The notes below the pieces were generated by a model that worked only from the letters and a program-made list of their open reading frames with translations, was not told the DNA's origin and did no database searches. A stretch of DNA of 57,990 bases, taken from Dehalococcoidia bacterium (GTDB lineage: Bacteria; Chloroflexota; Dehalococcoidia; Tepidiformales; Tepidiformaceae). The stretch lies in assembly GCA_020432045.1 (NCBI GenBank), contig JAGQHB010000084.1:1-57990 (forward strand), given 5' to 3'. The translations under genes and the position numbers were made by a program. Positions 25,443 to 36,433 of this stretch are shown here, one piece after another. Within the stretch, counting starts at the first letter, position 1. Each line of letters begins with the position of its first letter.

Positions 25443-25820
25443 ATGACGAAATCCAACGGTGATGGGGGGCGTGCCCCAGTGTCCGCGAACCTTGGACAAC
25501 GCATCCGCGCTGCACGGCGCGATGCCAGCATGAGCCAGGGTCAATTGGCCACCGCGCTGAGCACTACGCAAAGCGCGATCAGCCTGTACGAAGCCGGGCA
25601 GCGTTCCGTGGGCATTGACATGCTCCTGAACGTCGCTCGCATCCTCAACCGGCCGCTTCACTACTTTCTCGGGGAAGACGGCGAGATGCTGTACGTCCGT
25701 GAGAGCGATATCGCCGAGCTGATCGGCGAACTCGAACGTCATCCTGAGGATCTCCCGGAGCTCCTCGCCTACTGGCAGTTCCTTCGCTGGCGGCGCGCCA
25801 ACACCAACGGCCGCCACTAA
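25443..25820 (+). CDS. XRE-family HTH regulator
   Basis: 125 residues. The HTH domain spans about residues 17-71 (LGQRIRAARRDASMSQGQLATALSTTQSAISLYEAGQRSVGIDMLLNVARILNRPLHYF in motif order), with Q in helix 2 and S/T-Q-S recognition helix positions as in Cro/CI proteins. A short C-terminal helical part (LIGELERHPEDLPELLAYWQFLRW) may dimerise. A 13-bp terminator follows at 25848. The dyad at 25365-25385 is a candidate site. Regulatory targets unknown; divergent tsaE is the nearest candidate. Confidence 0.88.
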   Translation: MTKSNGDGGRAPVSANLGQRIRAARRDASMSQGQLATALSTTQSAISLYEAGQRSVGIDMLLNVARILNRPLHYFLGEDGEMLYVRESDIAELIGELERHPEDLPELLAYWQFLRWRRANTNGRH

Positions 25821-25847
25821 CAACTGCCGTATCCACACAGAACTCTC

Positions 25848-25885
25848 GAGAGGCCCCGGTTCACTGACCGGGGCCTCTCTGGTTG
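25848..25885 (+). terminator. Rho-independent terminator after XRE regulator
   Basis: Perfect 13-bp stem GAGAGGCCCCGGT (25848-25860) / ACCGGGGCCTCTC (25867-25879), 6-nt loop, then TGGTTGT. Confidence 0.85.
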
Positions 25886-25948
25886 TCCCGCTGGCACTGG
25901 CCCGTTTCCACGCCGCTCCTTCATACTCGTCGCCCTGGAGGGCAGAAG

Positions 25949-26641
25949 ATGCCGACCCGACGGCTTTGCGACCCCACCGATGCCCGCCGGCTCCTCAACC
26001 CTGGACCGGTCGCCATCGTCACTACCACCTGGCGGGCGATGACGAACGCCGCACCCATCGCCTGGACGGCGCCCGTTTCCATGGAACCTCCGTTCGTTGG
26101 TATGGCCATCCACCCACACCGCCACACGGCCGACATGATCCGTTTCAGCCAGGAATTCGCCATCAACATCCCCGGGCCGGGCCTGCTCAAACAGACTCAC
26201 TTCCTCGGCACCCTCTCCGGGGTGAACACGAACAAATTGGAGTCCGCCGGTCTCGAAACGTTCGGCGCGCAGCGGATCGACGCCCCTCTTATCGACGGAT
26301 GTCTGGCGTGGATTGAGTGCGGGCTTCACGACGTCATCGCAATTGGCGACCACACGCTGTTCGTCGGGCGTGTCATCAAGGTACAGGCACTCGAAGAGGC
26401 CTATGCGCAGCAATGGCTGCTCAAAGAGCGCCGCTATTCGCCGCTCACCTATATCGGTGGCGCGAACTACGGGGTCATCGGCGACCCCCTCGTGGCGACG
26501 ATCGAAACGGACGTCCAGGGCGGCCTGATCGCCGAGAACGCCGATGAGCGCGAGCAGCGCGAAGAGGAAGAGGCACGCGAACGGGAACTTCGCGATGCCG
26601 AGGGCGACGAGGGCTTTGAGGAGCTGTCGAAGCGGGACTAG
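25949..26641 (+). CDS. Flavin reductase-like FMN-binding split-barrel protein
   Basis: 230 residues. LLNPGPVAIVTTTWRAMTNAAPIAWTAPVSMEPPFVGMAIHPHRHTADMIR is the flavin-reductase domain start, where the TNAAPI and HPHRHT segments bind FMN; FAINIPGPGLLKQTHFLGTLSGVNTNKLE and the C-terminal PLTYIGGANYGVIGD complete it. A charged tail (EREQREEEEARERELRDAEG) extends beyond the fold. ATG 25949 has GGAGG 8 nt upstream; an earlier in-frame start is ignored. Its stop overlaps that of the convergent kinase fusion by 4 nt. It could supply reduced flavin to oxygenases or act on its own substrate. Confidence 0.86.
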   Translation: MPTRRLCDPTDARRLLNPGPVAIVTTTWRAMTNAAPIAWTAPVSMEPPFVGMAIHPHRHTADMIRFSQEFAINIPGPGLLKQTHFLGTLSGVNTNKLESAGLETFGAQRIDAPLIDGCLAWIECGLHDVIAIGDHTLFVGRVIKVQALEEAYAQQWLLKERRYSPLTYIGGANYGVIGDPLVATIETDVQGGLIAENADEREQREEEEARERELRDAEGDEGFEELSKRD

Positions 26642-28215
26642 ACCGCCGCTTCCGTCGTCAGGACATCAAACAGACGCCGTGCGATCTCGACCTTGGTCGA
26701 ACTAGTTGAGACCCGCTCGGTCCACCGCTCTTCCCCATCGTCCGGCCATTCGAACCGCGATCGCTGGGCCAGGTAAACTTCCCACCCCGCATCTGACCAC
26801 CGGTCGCCGCTACCCTGCGCCCGCTGCCGCAGTCGCTCCTTTATTACCGGTTCTGGTGTTTCGCAGAGGACCTCCGTGAATAACGCGCCCTGGGATTCCG
26901 CCAGGTCCCGGGCAGCCCGGCGGTCCGCGGCGCGCTGATAGGTCGCGTCCAGTATCACGCTTCGGCCAGGCGCCAGGGACTCTGCCGCCGCATCGAGCAG
27001 GGCCGAATAGACCCGCGTGTTCATCTCCGCCGAGTAGAGCCCGGAATCCAGGCCGCTTGCCGGGTGTTCGTGTTCTCCCCGTCCGGACAGCCGCTTCCGT
27101 GTTTCATCAGCGGATATCACCTTCGCGCCCAGCAGCCCGGCCAATAGGCCAGCCACCGTGCTCTTTCCTGTCCCGGTGAGCCCCATCGTGAGGACAAGCC
27201 GCGGACGTCGCTCGCCGGTTGCGAACCGCCACGCATGCAGCGTCGCGTGCAAAGCCTTGAGCTTCTGCACCTCCCTCGCTTCATGGCCGAGCTCCGCCTC
27301 CTCCGACGCGAGCACGGCAACCTTCGCTCTCACCATTGCCCGGTAGCACAGGTATGCCTCGATAAGGCTATCCGAGGCTTCGTCGCCGAGTGCCCGCCCG
27401 TGCTCCTCAAGCAATGCCTTCGCCAGGTCCGGGTAGCCCTTCGACTCCAGGTCCATCGCCAGGAACGCGATGTCCAGCGCGACATCCGCGTAGCGGAACT
27501 GGTCGTTGAACTCGATGCAGTCGATCACCTCGATGCGGCCGTCCTCGATGTAGACATGGTCCATCCGAAGGTCGCCGTGGCCGTCCCGCGCCAGGCCCGA
27601 TGCCTGCCGCGGGGGCAGTTCGTTTCGGACTGTCTCTTCGAGGCCGGCGGTGGCGATCCTCAGCCGTTCAACGAATCCGCCATCCCCCGGTGCATCACCG
27701 GCGCGCATGATGCCATCCAGGTTGTCAGCCTGGTTCGCCAGGAACGTACTGACCGCCTGAAACTGCGCGGGCGCTGGTGGACACTCGCGGTGAAACGCTG
27801 CCAGCCGCTGAGCCACCGCACGCACCTCTGCTTCGCTCGCTCTCGCATCCGCCACCCGTGCGGCCAGCGAATCGTTGTCGTCCAACCTCCGCATCTTCAC
27901 CAGCGAATCAACGATCGGCCCTCGGCTTGCCACGCCAACTGACCCGTCAGCCCGCAGCCTCACCTTTGCCACGCCAAGGTACACATCAGGGGCCAGTCTG
28001 CGGTTTAGTGCTACCTCATGCCGGCACATCCGCGCCCGCTTCCGCGCTGTCGAGTAGTCCAGGAACCCGAAATCTACCGGCTTCTTCAGTTTCCACGCAT
28101 GATCGCGCGTGAGGAACACCACCGACGCATGCGTCTGCCGCACCTCCTCGACGGTCTCGCCGTCAGGAAGTGCCCCCGGACGCGCCAACGTCTCGATCAG
28201 CTCTTCGAGTTCCAT
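26638..28215 (-). CDS. Fusion of aminoglycoside-phosphotransferase-like kinase and P-loop kinase
   Basis: 525 residues. The N-terminal about 340 residues form an APH-like protein-kinase fold: WKLKKPVDFGFLDYS holds the ATP-binding Lys, HGDLRMDHVYI is the catalytic loop and VIDCIEFNDQFRYADVALDIAFLAMDLE the metal-binding segment. The C-terminal part carries Walker A GLTGTGKS, SADETRKRL and a LID-like region (DATYQRAADRRAAR), as in small-molecule or nucleotide kinases. This COG2187-COG0645 architecture is widespread but its substrate is not established. No clear promoter or ribosome binding site next to the ATG. Confidence 0.87.
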   Translation of the reverse strand: MELEELIETLARPGALPDGETVEEVRQTHASVVFLTRDHAWKLKKPVDFGFLDYSTARKRARMCRHEVALNRRLAPDVYLGVAKVRLRADGSVGVASRGPIVDSLVKMRRLDDNDSLAARVADARASEAEVRAVAQRLAAFHRECPPAPAQFQAVSTFLANQADNLDGIMRAGDAPGDGGFVERLRIATAGLEETVRNELPPRQASGLARDGHGDLRMDHVYIEDGRIEVIDCIEFNDQFRYADVALDIAFLAMDLESKGYPDLAKALLEEHGRALGDEASDSLIEAYLCYRAMVRAKVAVLASEEAELGHEAREVQKLKALHATLHAWRFATGERRPRLVLTMGLTGTGKSTVAGLLAGLLGAKVISADETRKRLSGRGEHEHPASGLDSGLYSAEMNTRVYSALLDAAAESLAPGRSVILDATYQRAADRRAARDLAESQGALFTEVLCETPEPVIKERLRQRAQGSGDRWSDAGWEVYLAQRSRFEWPDDGEERWTERVSTSSTKVEIARRLFDVLTTEAAV

Positions 28216-28313
28216 CGTCCACAGCGTGCCCCTGGGCGCTGGATGCCGCCACCTTTGTGTCCGGAGCGGGCCCGTGGCTTGACGTTTGCGCGTGGCTATG
28301 GCGTGCTCCGCGC

Positions 28314-28976
28314 ATGGACCTCTACGACGTGATGCGCACCACCTTCTCCGCCCGGCAGTTCACCGGGGCGCCACTGCCTGACGAGGTCCTCGCCCGCGTC
28401 TTCGACAATGCCCGCTTTGCGCCCAGTGGCGGCAACCGCCAGGGCAATTATGTGATTGTCGTGCGCGATCAGGCGACAAAGGACGCGATCGGCGATTGCG
28501 CAATCCCTGGAGCGAAGCGCTATACGGCACAGGTACAACGCGGTGAGAACCCGTGGAACACAATCATCCCTCCAGGAGCCACGGCTGAGGAGATCGCAGC
28601 GACCGAACCGGCGGCCGGGCTCACGCAACCCGTGCGCCTCGCACCCGTCGTCCTCGTTGTCTGCGTCGACCTCCGCGTCGTTGCCTCCATCGACCAGGAT
28701 CTGCCCCGGGTCGGCATCATCAGCGGTGCCTCCATCTACCCCTTTACGTGGAACATCCTCCTCGGCCTCCGCAACGAGGGCTTCGGCGGTACCCTCACGA
28801 CCATGCCGATCGAACAGGAACCTCGACTCCAGGAGATCCTGGGACTTCCTTCGTATGTGGCGGTGGCAGCTGTGATCCCCGCCGGTCAGCCCGTGCGGCA
28901 GCTGACGAAGCTCAGGCGCAAGCCCGTCTCCGATTTCGCCCGCAAAGAGCGCTGGGACGGGGAGGCCTTCGGGTAG
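28314..28976 (+). CDS. Nitroreductase-family FMN enzyme
   Basis: 220 residues from ATG 28314 (MDLYDVMRTTFSARQF). SARQFTGAPLPDEVLARVFDNARFAPSGGNRQ is the FMN-binding start (R and S/N contacts), and GASIYPFTWNILLGLRNEGFGGTLTTMP with LPSYVAVAAVIPAGQP completes the dimer fold. It should reduce nitro groups, quinones or enoates with NAD(P)H; substrate unknown. An upstream in-frame ATG at 28170 overlaps the divergent kinase gene and lacks similarity. Confidence 0.9.
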   Translation: MDLYDVMRTTFSARQFTGAPLPDEVLARVFDNARFAPSGGNRQGNYVIVVRDQATKDAIGDCAIPGAKRYTAQVQRGENPWNTIIPPGATAEEIAATEPAAGLTQPVRLAPVVLVVCVDLRVVASIDQDLPRVGIISGASIYPFTWNILLGLRNEGFGGTLTTMPIEQEPRLQEILGLPSYVAVAAVIPAGQPVRQLTKLRRKPVSDFARKERWDGEAFG

Positions 28977-28978
28977 GA

Positions 28979-29200
28979 TTACGGGTGCAGCCTGGATCCC
29001 TCATGGTCCTGCGCGAAGCCGAGCCGCCGGTAGAACCGGTAGGGATCGGGAGATGCCCGGATCTTGCGGAACTCCGTCACGTGCGACTCCGGCAGCGCCG
29101 GTCCCCGATCCTCATCGGCGATGCCCCCGGCGCCGTGCCCCCGAAAATCAAGCTGACGATGCGTGGCAGGTCGGTTCGGTTGCTGGGTGGATGTGGACAT
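28979..29200 (-). pseudogene. GNAT acetyltransferase remnant
   Basis: A 73-codon frame whose C-terminal third reads DPYRFYRRLGFAQDHEGSRLHP, the FYRRLGF motif that ends GNAT acetyltransferase domains. The N-terminal part (MSTSTQQPNRPATHRQLDF) has no acetyl-CoA-binding V/GxGxxG segment or any other part of the fold. It most likely is the decayed 3' end of an acetyltransferase gene, left next to the VapBC pair. It may also still be expressed as a short protein. Confidence 0.45.
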
Positions 29201-29206
29201 CGGTTA

Positions 29207-29635
29207 TCACGGCCCGTCCCAGTCCCGCGGCATCAGCCGGAACGGTCCGCCCTGCGCCGGCCGGAGGAGATCGAAATGCCGGTAGTCCAGCGTGAGGATA
29301 TCCAGAGTCCGAAATCGCTCCGCGAGGACGCCGAGGGAAGCGTCTGCCAGCCCGATCGCCTGGTCGGGGTAACGTGTCATTACCGCGACGGCGGCGAGGA
29401 TGTCGTCCCTTCCAAAGGGTGCGAGTTGGTACGGCGGACTCGCGAAGGATGTCAGCATCCGCAGGGAGGCGCGGGTGCCTAACCTTTCGTGGACCATGTA
29501 GTCGAGTTCGGCGACCACGAATGGTGAGACCGCGAATTCTGCTTTGCTTCGCCGTACGTACGCAGCGATGTCCGCATGGTGTCGATCCTGGCTAGTGAAG
29601 AGCGCCAGCAACCCACTTGTGTCGGCGATCAGCAC
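29207..29635 (-). CDS. PIN-domain toxin (VapC type)
   Basis: 142 residues. MLIADTSGLLALF supplies the first catalytic Asp (D5), VVAELDYMV the Glu, and AIGLADASLGVLAERFRTLDILTLDYRHFDLLRP the last acidic pair, the four-residue metal site of PIN ribonucleases. GTG start lies one base after the antitoxin stop, so the two are translated together. It should be held inactive by the RHH antitoxin encoded upstream and cleave RNA when freed. Confidence 0.9.
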   Translation of the reverse strand: MLIADTSGLLALFTSQDRHHADIAAYVRRSKAEFAVSPFVVAELDYMVHERLGTRASLRMLTSFASPPYQLAPFGRDDILAAVAVMTRYPDQAIGLADASLGVLAERFRTLDILTLDYRHFDLLRPAQGGPFRLMPRDWDGP

Positions 29636-29636
29636 G

Positions 29637-29873
29637 TCAACGCTCGCCGAACCCCGTAAGGAATTCGTCTACACGCTCAGAGAAGTCGGCCTCTCCCTCC
29701 CACAAGGGGAACGCCGGGAGCGGGTGCTTCCGGTCTTCGCCAGAACCCACGTCCCGTGCCACGGCCTCACGGATCACCTCGGCCTCCGAGCATCGTCGCT
29801 CTTTCGCCGCCCTCTCGACGGCCGCTTTCAACTCCGTGGTCAGGTAGATCGTCGTCTTCACCTTCATGGCCAT
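29637..29873 (-). CDS. Ribbon-helix-helix antitoxin (VapB type)
   Basis: 78 residues from ATG 29873 (MAMKVKTTIYL); ATG 29867 and GTG 29888 are alternatives. KTTIYLTTELKAAVERAAKERRCSEAEVIREAVARDV is a CopG/Arc-type ribbon-helix-helix DNA-binding domain, and the C-terminal segment (FSERVDEFLTGFGER) would wrap the toxin. It likely represses its own operon as a dimer. The gene lies only 25 nt after the ileS stop, so read-through from ileS is possible. Confidence 0.87.
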   Translation of the reverse strand: MAMKVKTTIYLTTELKAAVERAAKERRCSEAEVIREAVARDVGSGEDRKHPLPAFPLWEGEADFSERVDEFLTGFGER

Positions 29874-29898
29874 GATGTACGGTGCCACTTATGGCAGG

Positions 29899-33156
<3,258 letters not shown>

Positions 33157-33265
33157 TGCCAGCCTCCCGGTTGCATGGTTGCATCAGCGCTGGAGACAAC
33201 CGCAACCGATGCAGCTTCGTATCCAACAATGAGCATGTACGCACGAACCGGATCTGGCGCTCAAG

Positions 33266-33538
33266 AAAAAACGCCCATCCCCGGCTGTCCAGGGACGAGC
33301 GTGCGCGCCCGCGATACCACCCCGGTTCCCGCCGCAGCCGGCGAGCACTCAGTAGAGCGCGATCACGCCCCAGCCCCTGCTAACGGTGGGCATCCGTCCG
33401 GGTCTACTTGCGGAGCGCCAATCGCTCGCGTTCGGCCGGAGGCTCGGGAGGGATCTTCTCGTCCGTGCTGCCTGCCCCCTCACACCATCCGGGGCTCGCT
33501 GGTGGCACACGCCGACGGTACTCGTCTCCGTCATCGCC
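33266..33538 (-). promoter_or_regulatory. T-box riboswitch (Ile, AUC specifier) with terminator, controlling ileS
   Basis: On the minus strand the T-box GGGGTGGTATCGCG lies at 33323-33310. Its UGGU bulge would pair with the ACCA end of uncharged tRNA-Ile, which has discriminator A. It is followed by a 13-bp terminator (33301-33289 / 33284-33272, including G-U pairs) and six Ts (33271-33266). Upstream, stem I elements are visible: a GACGAG K-turn-like segment near 33526, AGCGAGCC and GGTG in the distal region, and GAGAAGATCCC with the isoleucine codon ATC at 33454-33452 as specifier. AAGTAGACCCGGACG follows as in other T-boxes. The 5' boundary is approximate. Confidence 0.93.
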
Positions 33539-33549
33539 GTTCCTTTCGA

Positions 33550-34593
33550 ATGAAACAGCCGTGTCGCTGGCCTGTCAATCTGCTCGGCTTTCTCGTCGTT
33601 GCCTGCACGTTCCTAATCGCCTGCGGGCCCGGAGAAGCCGGGCCTCGACCGCAACATGCGACGCCCGAAACTCCGACCACCGTCCCCGAATCACCCACGC
33701 CCCTCGCTACGCCCTCTCCGCCCGCGCCCACGGAATTCCGTGTCGCCTTCATCAACCTGTTCAGCCCTCTCGCGGCAGAAGCCGGCAACCCGGCCGCGGG
33801 CGAAACGTTCGAAGTGCGATTGCAACTGCTTGTCGAACAGCTTCGCAGCTTCGACCCGGACGTGGTCGGATTCAACGAAGCCTCGTGGACGGAAAAGTAC
33901 GGGAGTGCCACCACCTACCTCGCGCGGGAACTGAAGATGGAGCCCGTCTATGCTCGCGCCAATCCCTGGTTCGAAGGCCAAACACGCGAGCAGAGCGATG
34001 CCCTCGTCCGCGAAGCTGGCTTCGAAGAAGGCGAGCTGTTCCTCGTACGCAGCACGCGCTACACCGTGCTCCGCGCCGACGAGCCGTACGCATTAAAGCC
34101 GCTTTCGACGGAGAGCGGCGAACGCCGAATCGGACTTCACGCCGTCCTCAAAGGCCCGAAATCGCTCGGCGAAATCGACCTCTTCATCACCCACCTGACC
34201 GGCGGTGGCGAACGCGTCGTCCCCGCGCAGGCCGCCGACTTCGCCGGCTGGATCGCGGAAACGCGCGGCCGTGGCCCCAGCCTCGTTATGGTGGGCCAAA
34301 GCGACCCCGCTGTGCCCTCCTCCTACGAGGTCTTCCGTGCTATCGGCCTGCGAGATGTTTTCGGCGCCGGCGAGGGTATCGTCACCTGCTGCCGCGCGGC
34401 TGTCGTGGATGAACAGCCGCCGCTAACCGCGCGGACCGACTACCTCATGTACGACCGGTGGCAGGCTGGATCGGCCGAACTGTTCGGCGATCAGCCCCTC
34501 GAAAACCACGGCAGCCTGCTCTATCTGAGTGACCACAACGGCATCATGGCCATCTTTCCGATTCCCCCGGAGCGCGCGGGTGCTATTCCCTGA
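33550..34593 (+). CDS. Lipoprotein with endonuclease/exonuclease/phosphatase-like domain
   Basis: 347 residues from ATG 33550. A signal peptide ends in the lipobox LIAC (TFLIACGPG), followed by a Pro/Thr linker to about residue 60. The mature domain has FRVAFINLF, DPDVVGFNEASW (the metal-binding Glu of EEP enzymes), EIDLFITHLTGGGERVVPAQAADFAGWI, VMVGQSDPAVP (GD-x-N changed to GQSDP), TDYLMYDR and SLLYLSDHNGIM (SDH motif). It should be an outer-surface phosphodiesterase-like enzyme, though GQSD in place of GDxN may weaken activity. A very long open frame reaching upstream through ileS on this strand is antisense noise. Confidence 0.83.
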   Translation: MKQPCRWPVNLLGFLVVACTFLIACGPGEAGPRPQHATPETPTTVPESPTPLATPSPPAPTEFRVAFINLFSPLAAEAGNPAAGETFEVRLQLLVEQLRSFDPDVVGFNEASWTEKYGSATTYLARELKMEPVYARANPWFEGQTREQSDALVREAGFEEGELFLVRSTRYTVLRADEPYALKPLSTESGERRIGLHAVLKGPKSLGEIDLFITHLTGGGERVVPAQAADFAGWIAETRGRGPSLVMVGQSDPAVPSSYEVFRAIGLRDVFGAGEGIVTCCRAAVVDEQPPLTARTDYLMYDRWQAGSAELFGDQPLENHGSLLYLSDHNGIMAIFPIPPERAGAIP

Positions 34594-34603
34594 ACACTCG
34601 CCA

Positions 34604-35611
34604 CTACCCGCCGATGTGGGACATTTCGACACGCGCCAGTGGCTCGGTCGCCGCCGTCCGAATCTCCGAATAGCGGTCGTCTCGCACGCGCCATACTGCC
34701 GAGACCGCATCCTTGAGCTCTTCATCGCTTGCACCGTCCCGCAGCACAGCCCGCAGGTCATGCCCCCGCGAGCCAAACAGGCAGGTGTAGAGCGAGCCTT
34801 CCGGCGAGAGCCGCGCGCGGGTGCAATCCCCGCAGAACGGCTGGCTTATCGATGAGATAAACCCGATTTCGCCGCTGCCGTCACGGTACTGCCAGCGCTT
34901 GGCAACCTCGCCGCGATAGTTCGGCTCTGCGGGCTCAATCGGCAGTTCCCGGTCGATCATTTCGACCATCTCGCGCAGCGGAACTACCCGCTCCAGGTTC
35001 CAGGCATTGGTCGTGCCGACGTCCATGAACTCGATGAACCGGAGAATGATCCCCGTGCCCTGGAAGTGCCGCGCAAGCTCCACGATCGTCCCGTCGTTCA
35101 CGCCCCGTTCCACCACCGCATTGACCTTGATCGGCCACAGCCCGGCTTCGCGCGCCGCTGCGATCCCGTCCAGTACGCGCGCGACGGGCACGCCCACATC
35201 GTTCATCTTCTGGAAGATCGCGTCGTCCAGGGAGTCGAGACTGACCGTGATCCGCTGAAGTCCGGCATCTTTCAGTGCCTGCGCCTGCGCGCGAAGGAGT
35301 GATCCATTGGTCGTCAGCGTCAGGTCCCGGAGCCCGGGGATGGCTGCCAGCTTGCCGATCAGCAGCGGCAGGTCGCGCCGAACGAGCGGCTCACCACCCG
35401 TGATCCGGAGCTTTTCGACGCCAAGTTCGACGAATACGCAGGCCAGCCGCTCGATCTCTTCGAAGGAGAGGAGTGCGTCACGCTGAAGGAACTGGAAGTC
35501 AGCGCCGAAGACCTCCTTCGGCATGCAGTAGGTGCAGCGGAAATTGCAGCGATCGGTGACGGAAATGCGCAGATCGTGCAGCGGCCGGTTCATGGTGTCG
35601 CGGACAGTCAT
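34604..35611 (-). CDS. moaA: GTP 3',8-cyclase MoaA
   Basis: 335 residues. Radical-SAM cluster C22-x3-C26-x2-C29 in [11 protein letters not shown], the SAM-binding [19 protein letters not shown], and the second [4Fe-4S] cluster in [22 protein letters not shown]. The protein ends in GG, needed for catalysis. It performs the first step of molybdenum cofactor synthesis; moaC and other genes of the pathway are not in the window. TACACT precedes the ATG by 9 nt with GAAGAG between. Confidence 0.96.
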   Translation of the reverse strand: MTVRDTMNRPLHDLRISVTDRCNFRCTYCMPKEVFGADFQFLQRDALLSFEEIERLACVFVELGVEKLRITGGEPLVRRDLPLLIGKLAAIPGLRDLTLTTNGSLLRAQAQALKDAGLQRITVSLDSLDDAIFQKMNDVGVPVARVLDGIAAAREAGLWPIKVNAVVERGVNDGTIVELARHFQGTGIILRFIEFMDVGTTNAWNLERVVPLREMVEMIDRELPIEPAEPNYRGEVAKRWQYRDGSGEIGFISSISQPFCGDCTRARLSPEGSLYTCLFGSRGHDLRAVLRDGASDEELKDAVSAVWRVRDDRYSEIRTAATEPLARVEMSHIGG

Positions 35612-35660
35612 TACTCTTCGAGTGTACGGCTACCGCAGTGCCCCCGCCAGCACATCGCTT

Positions 35661-36152
35661 CTATCTCGTCGACGTTCCCGGGGCAGCCTCATCGCCAACG
35701 TTCCCGGCTGACCACTGCAAAAGCAGCCCATCGTACCGCGCCATCCTCGATGCCAGCTCCTCGCGCAGCGACGACATCTTCTCCATCTTTTCATCGAGTA
35801 GCCGGAGCTGGGCCACGGTCGCTTCGCGCGCCACCCGGATCTTGGCCGCCTTGTCGGCGACATCGGCATCCTTGCGCCAACCCGACTTCAACTGGAGCCG
35901 GATCTCGTCGGCGTCGAGCATGTCCTTGATATCGGCCAGCGAGAACCCCAACAGCTCCTTGAGCTCCTTGATTCGCTCCAGCCGGGCCAGGTCTCCTTCC
36001 GAATACAGCCGGAACCCGCCATCCATTCGGCTTGGCGGCCGCAGCAGGCCCTTCTCCTCGTAATAGCGGAGAGTCCGTTGTGTCAGCCCAAGCCGGTCAG
36101 CGGCTTCGCCGATTTGAAAGTACGCCTCGTCGACGCGTGCGCTCTCGTCCAT
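35661..36152 (-). CDS. MerR-family transcriptional regulator
   Basis: 163 residues. FQIGEAADRLGLTQRTLRYYEEKGLLRPPSRMDGGFRLYSEGDLARLERIKELKELLGFSLADIKDML (read as motif order) is the MerR winged-helix, including the RYYE and GFRLY signatures. The C-terminal helix (about 95-140) is a coiled-coil dimerisation segment, with no Cys cluster, so it is not a metal or redox sensor of the classical kind. A dyad at 36171-36196 lies just upstream, 19-44 nt from the ATG, and is a likely autoregulatory operator. TAGACT lies 11 nt before the ATG. Confidence 0.9.
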   Translation of the reverse strand: MDESARVDEAYFQIGEAADRLGLTQRTLRYYEEKGLLRPPSRMDGGFRLYSEGDLARLERIKELKELLGFSLADIKDMLDADEIRLQLKSGWRKDADVADKAAKIRVAREATVAQLRLLDEKMEKMSSLREELASRMARYDGLLLQWSAGNVGDEAAPGTSTR

Positions 36153-36170
36153 GGTTTGACGCTAGTCTAT

Positions 36171-36196
36171 CAACGTTAACGCGCACGTCAATGTTG
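36171..36196 (-). promoter_or_regulatory. Imperfect dyad operator of the MerR gene
   Basis: CAACGTTAACG-CGCA-CGTCAATGTTG, 9 of 11 positions symmetric. On the minus strand it contains TTGACG and lies just upstream of TAGACT, like MerR operators that sit within the spacer. Confidence 0.55.
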
Positions 36197-36240
36197 AAGG
36201 ATCTCCAGGTATCGTAGCACCGGTATTGAGACCTCCAGCC

Positions 36241-36396
36241 CTGCGCGTGAATCGTCGGGATCACGAATGGCTGGCCGTCCTGTACGAATCCCACGTGGCA
36301 GATCGGCGCGGAATCCACCACCGCGTACACCGGTTCGCGGTCGTACTGGGCCCGCTTCGGCAGCCGCTTTCCTGGTGTCCTTGGAAACTCGCTCAC
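36241..36396 (-). pseudogene. Truncated FMN-binding split-barrel (pyridoxamine-phosphate oxidase-like) gene
   Basis: GTG 36396 with AGAGGAG 8-9 nt upstream begins VSEFPRTPGKRLPKRAQYDREPVYAVVDSAPICHVGFVQDGQPFVIPTIHA (split here as RxPKRAxYDR - ICHVGFVQDGQPFVIPT), the exact N-terminus of a 200-residue FMN-binding family. Similarity stops after about 52 residues, and the frame then runs through the MerR promoter. The rest of the gene has been deleted. Confidence 0.65.
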
Positions 36397-36433
36397 GCCG
36401 CTTTCTCCTCTCGCAACTCTAGCGCCCCCTGGC

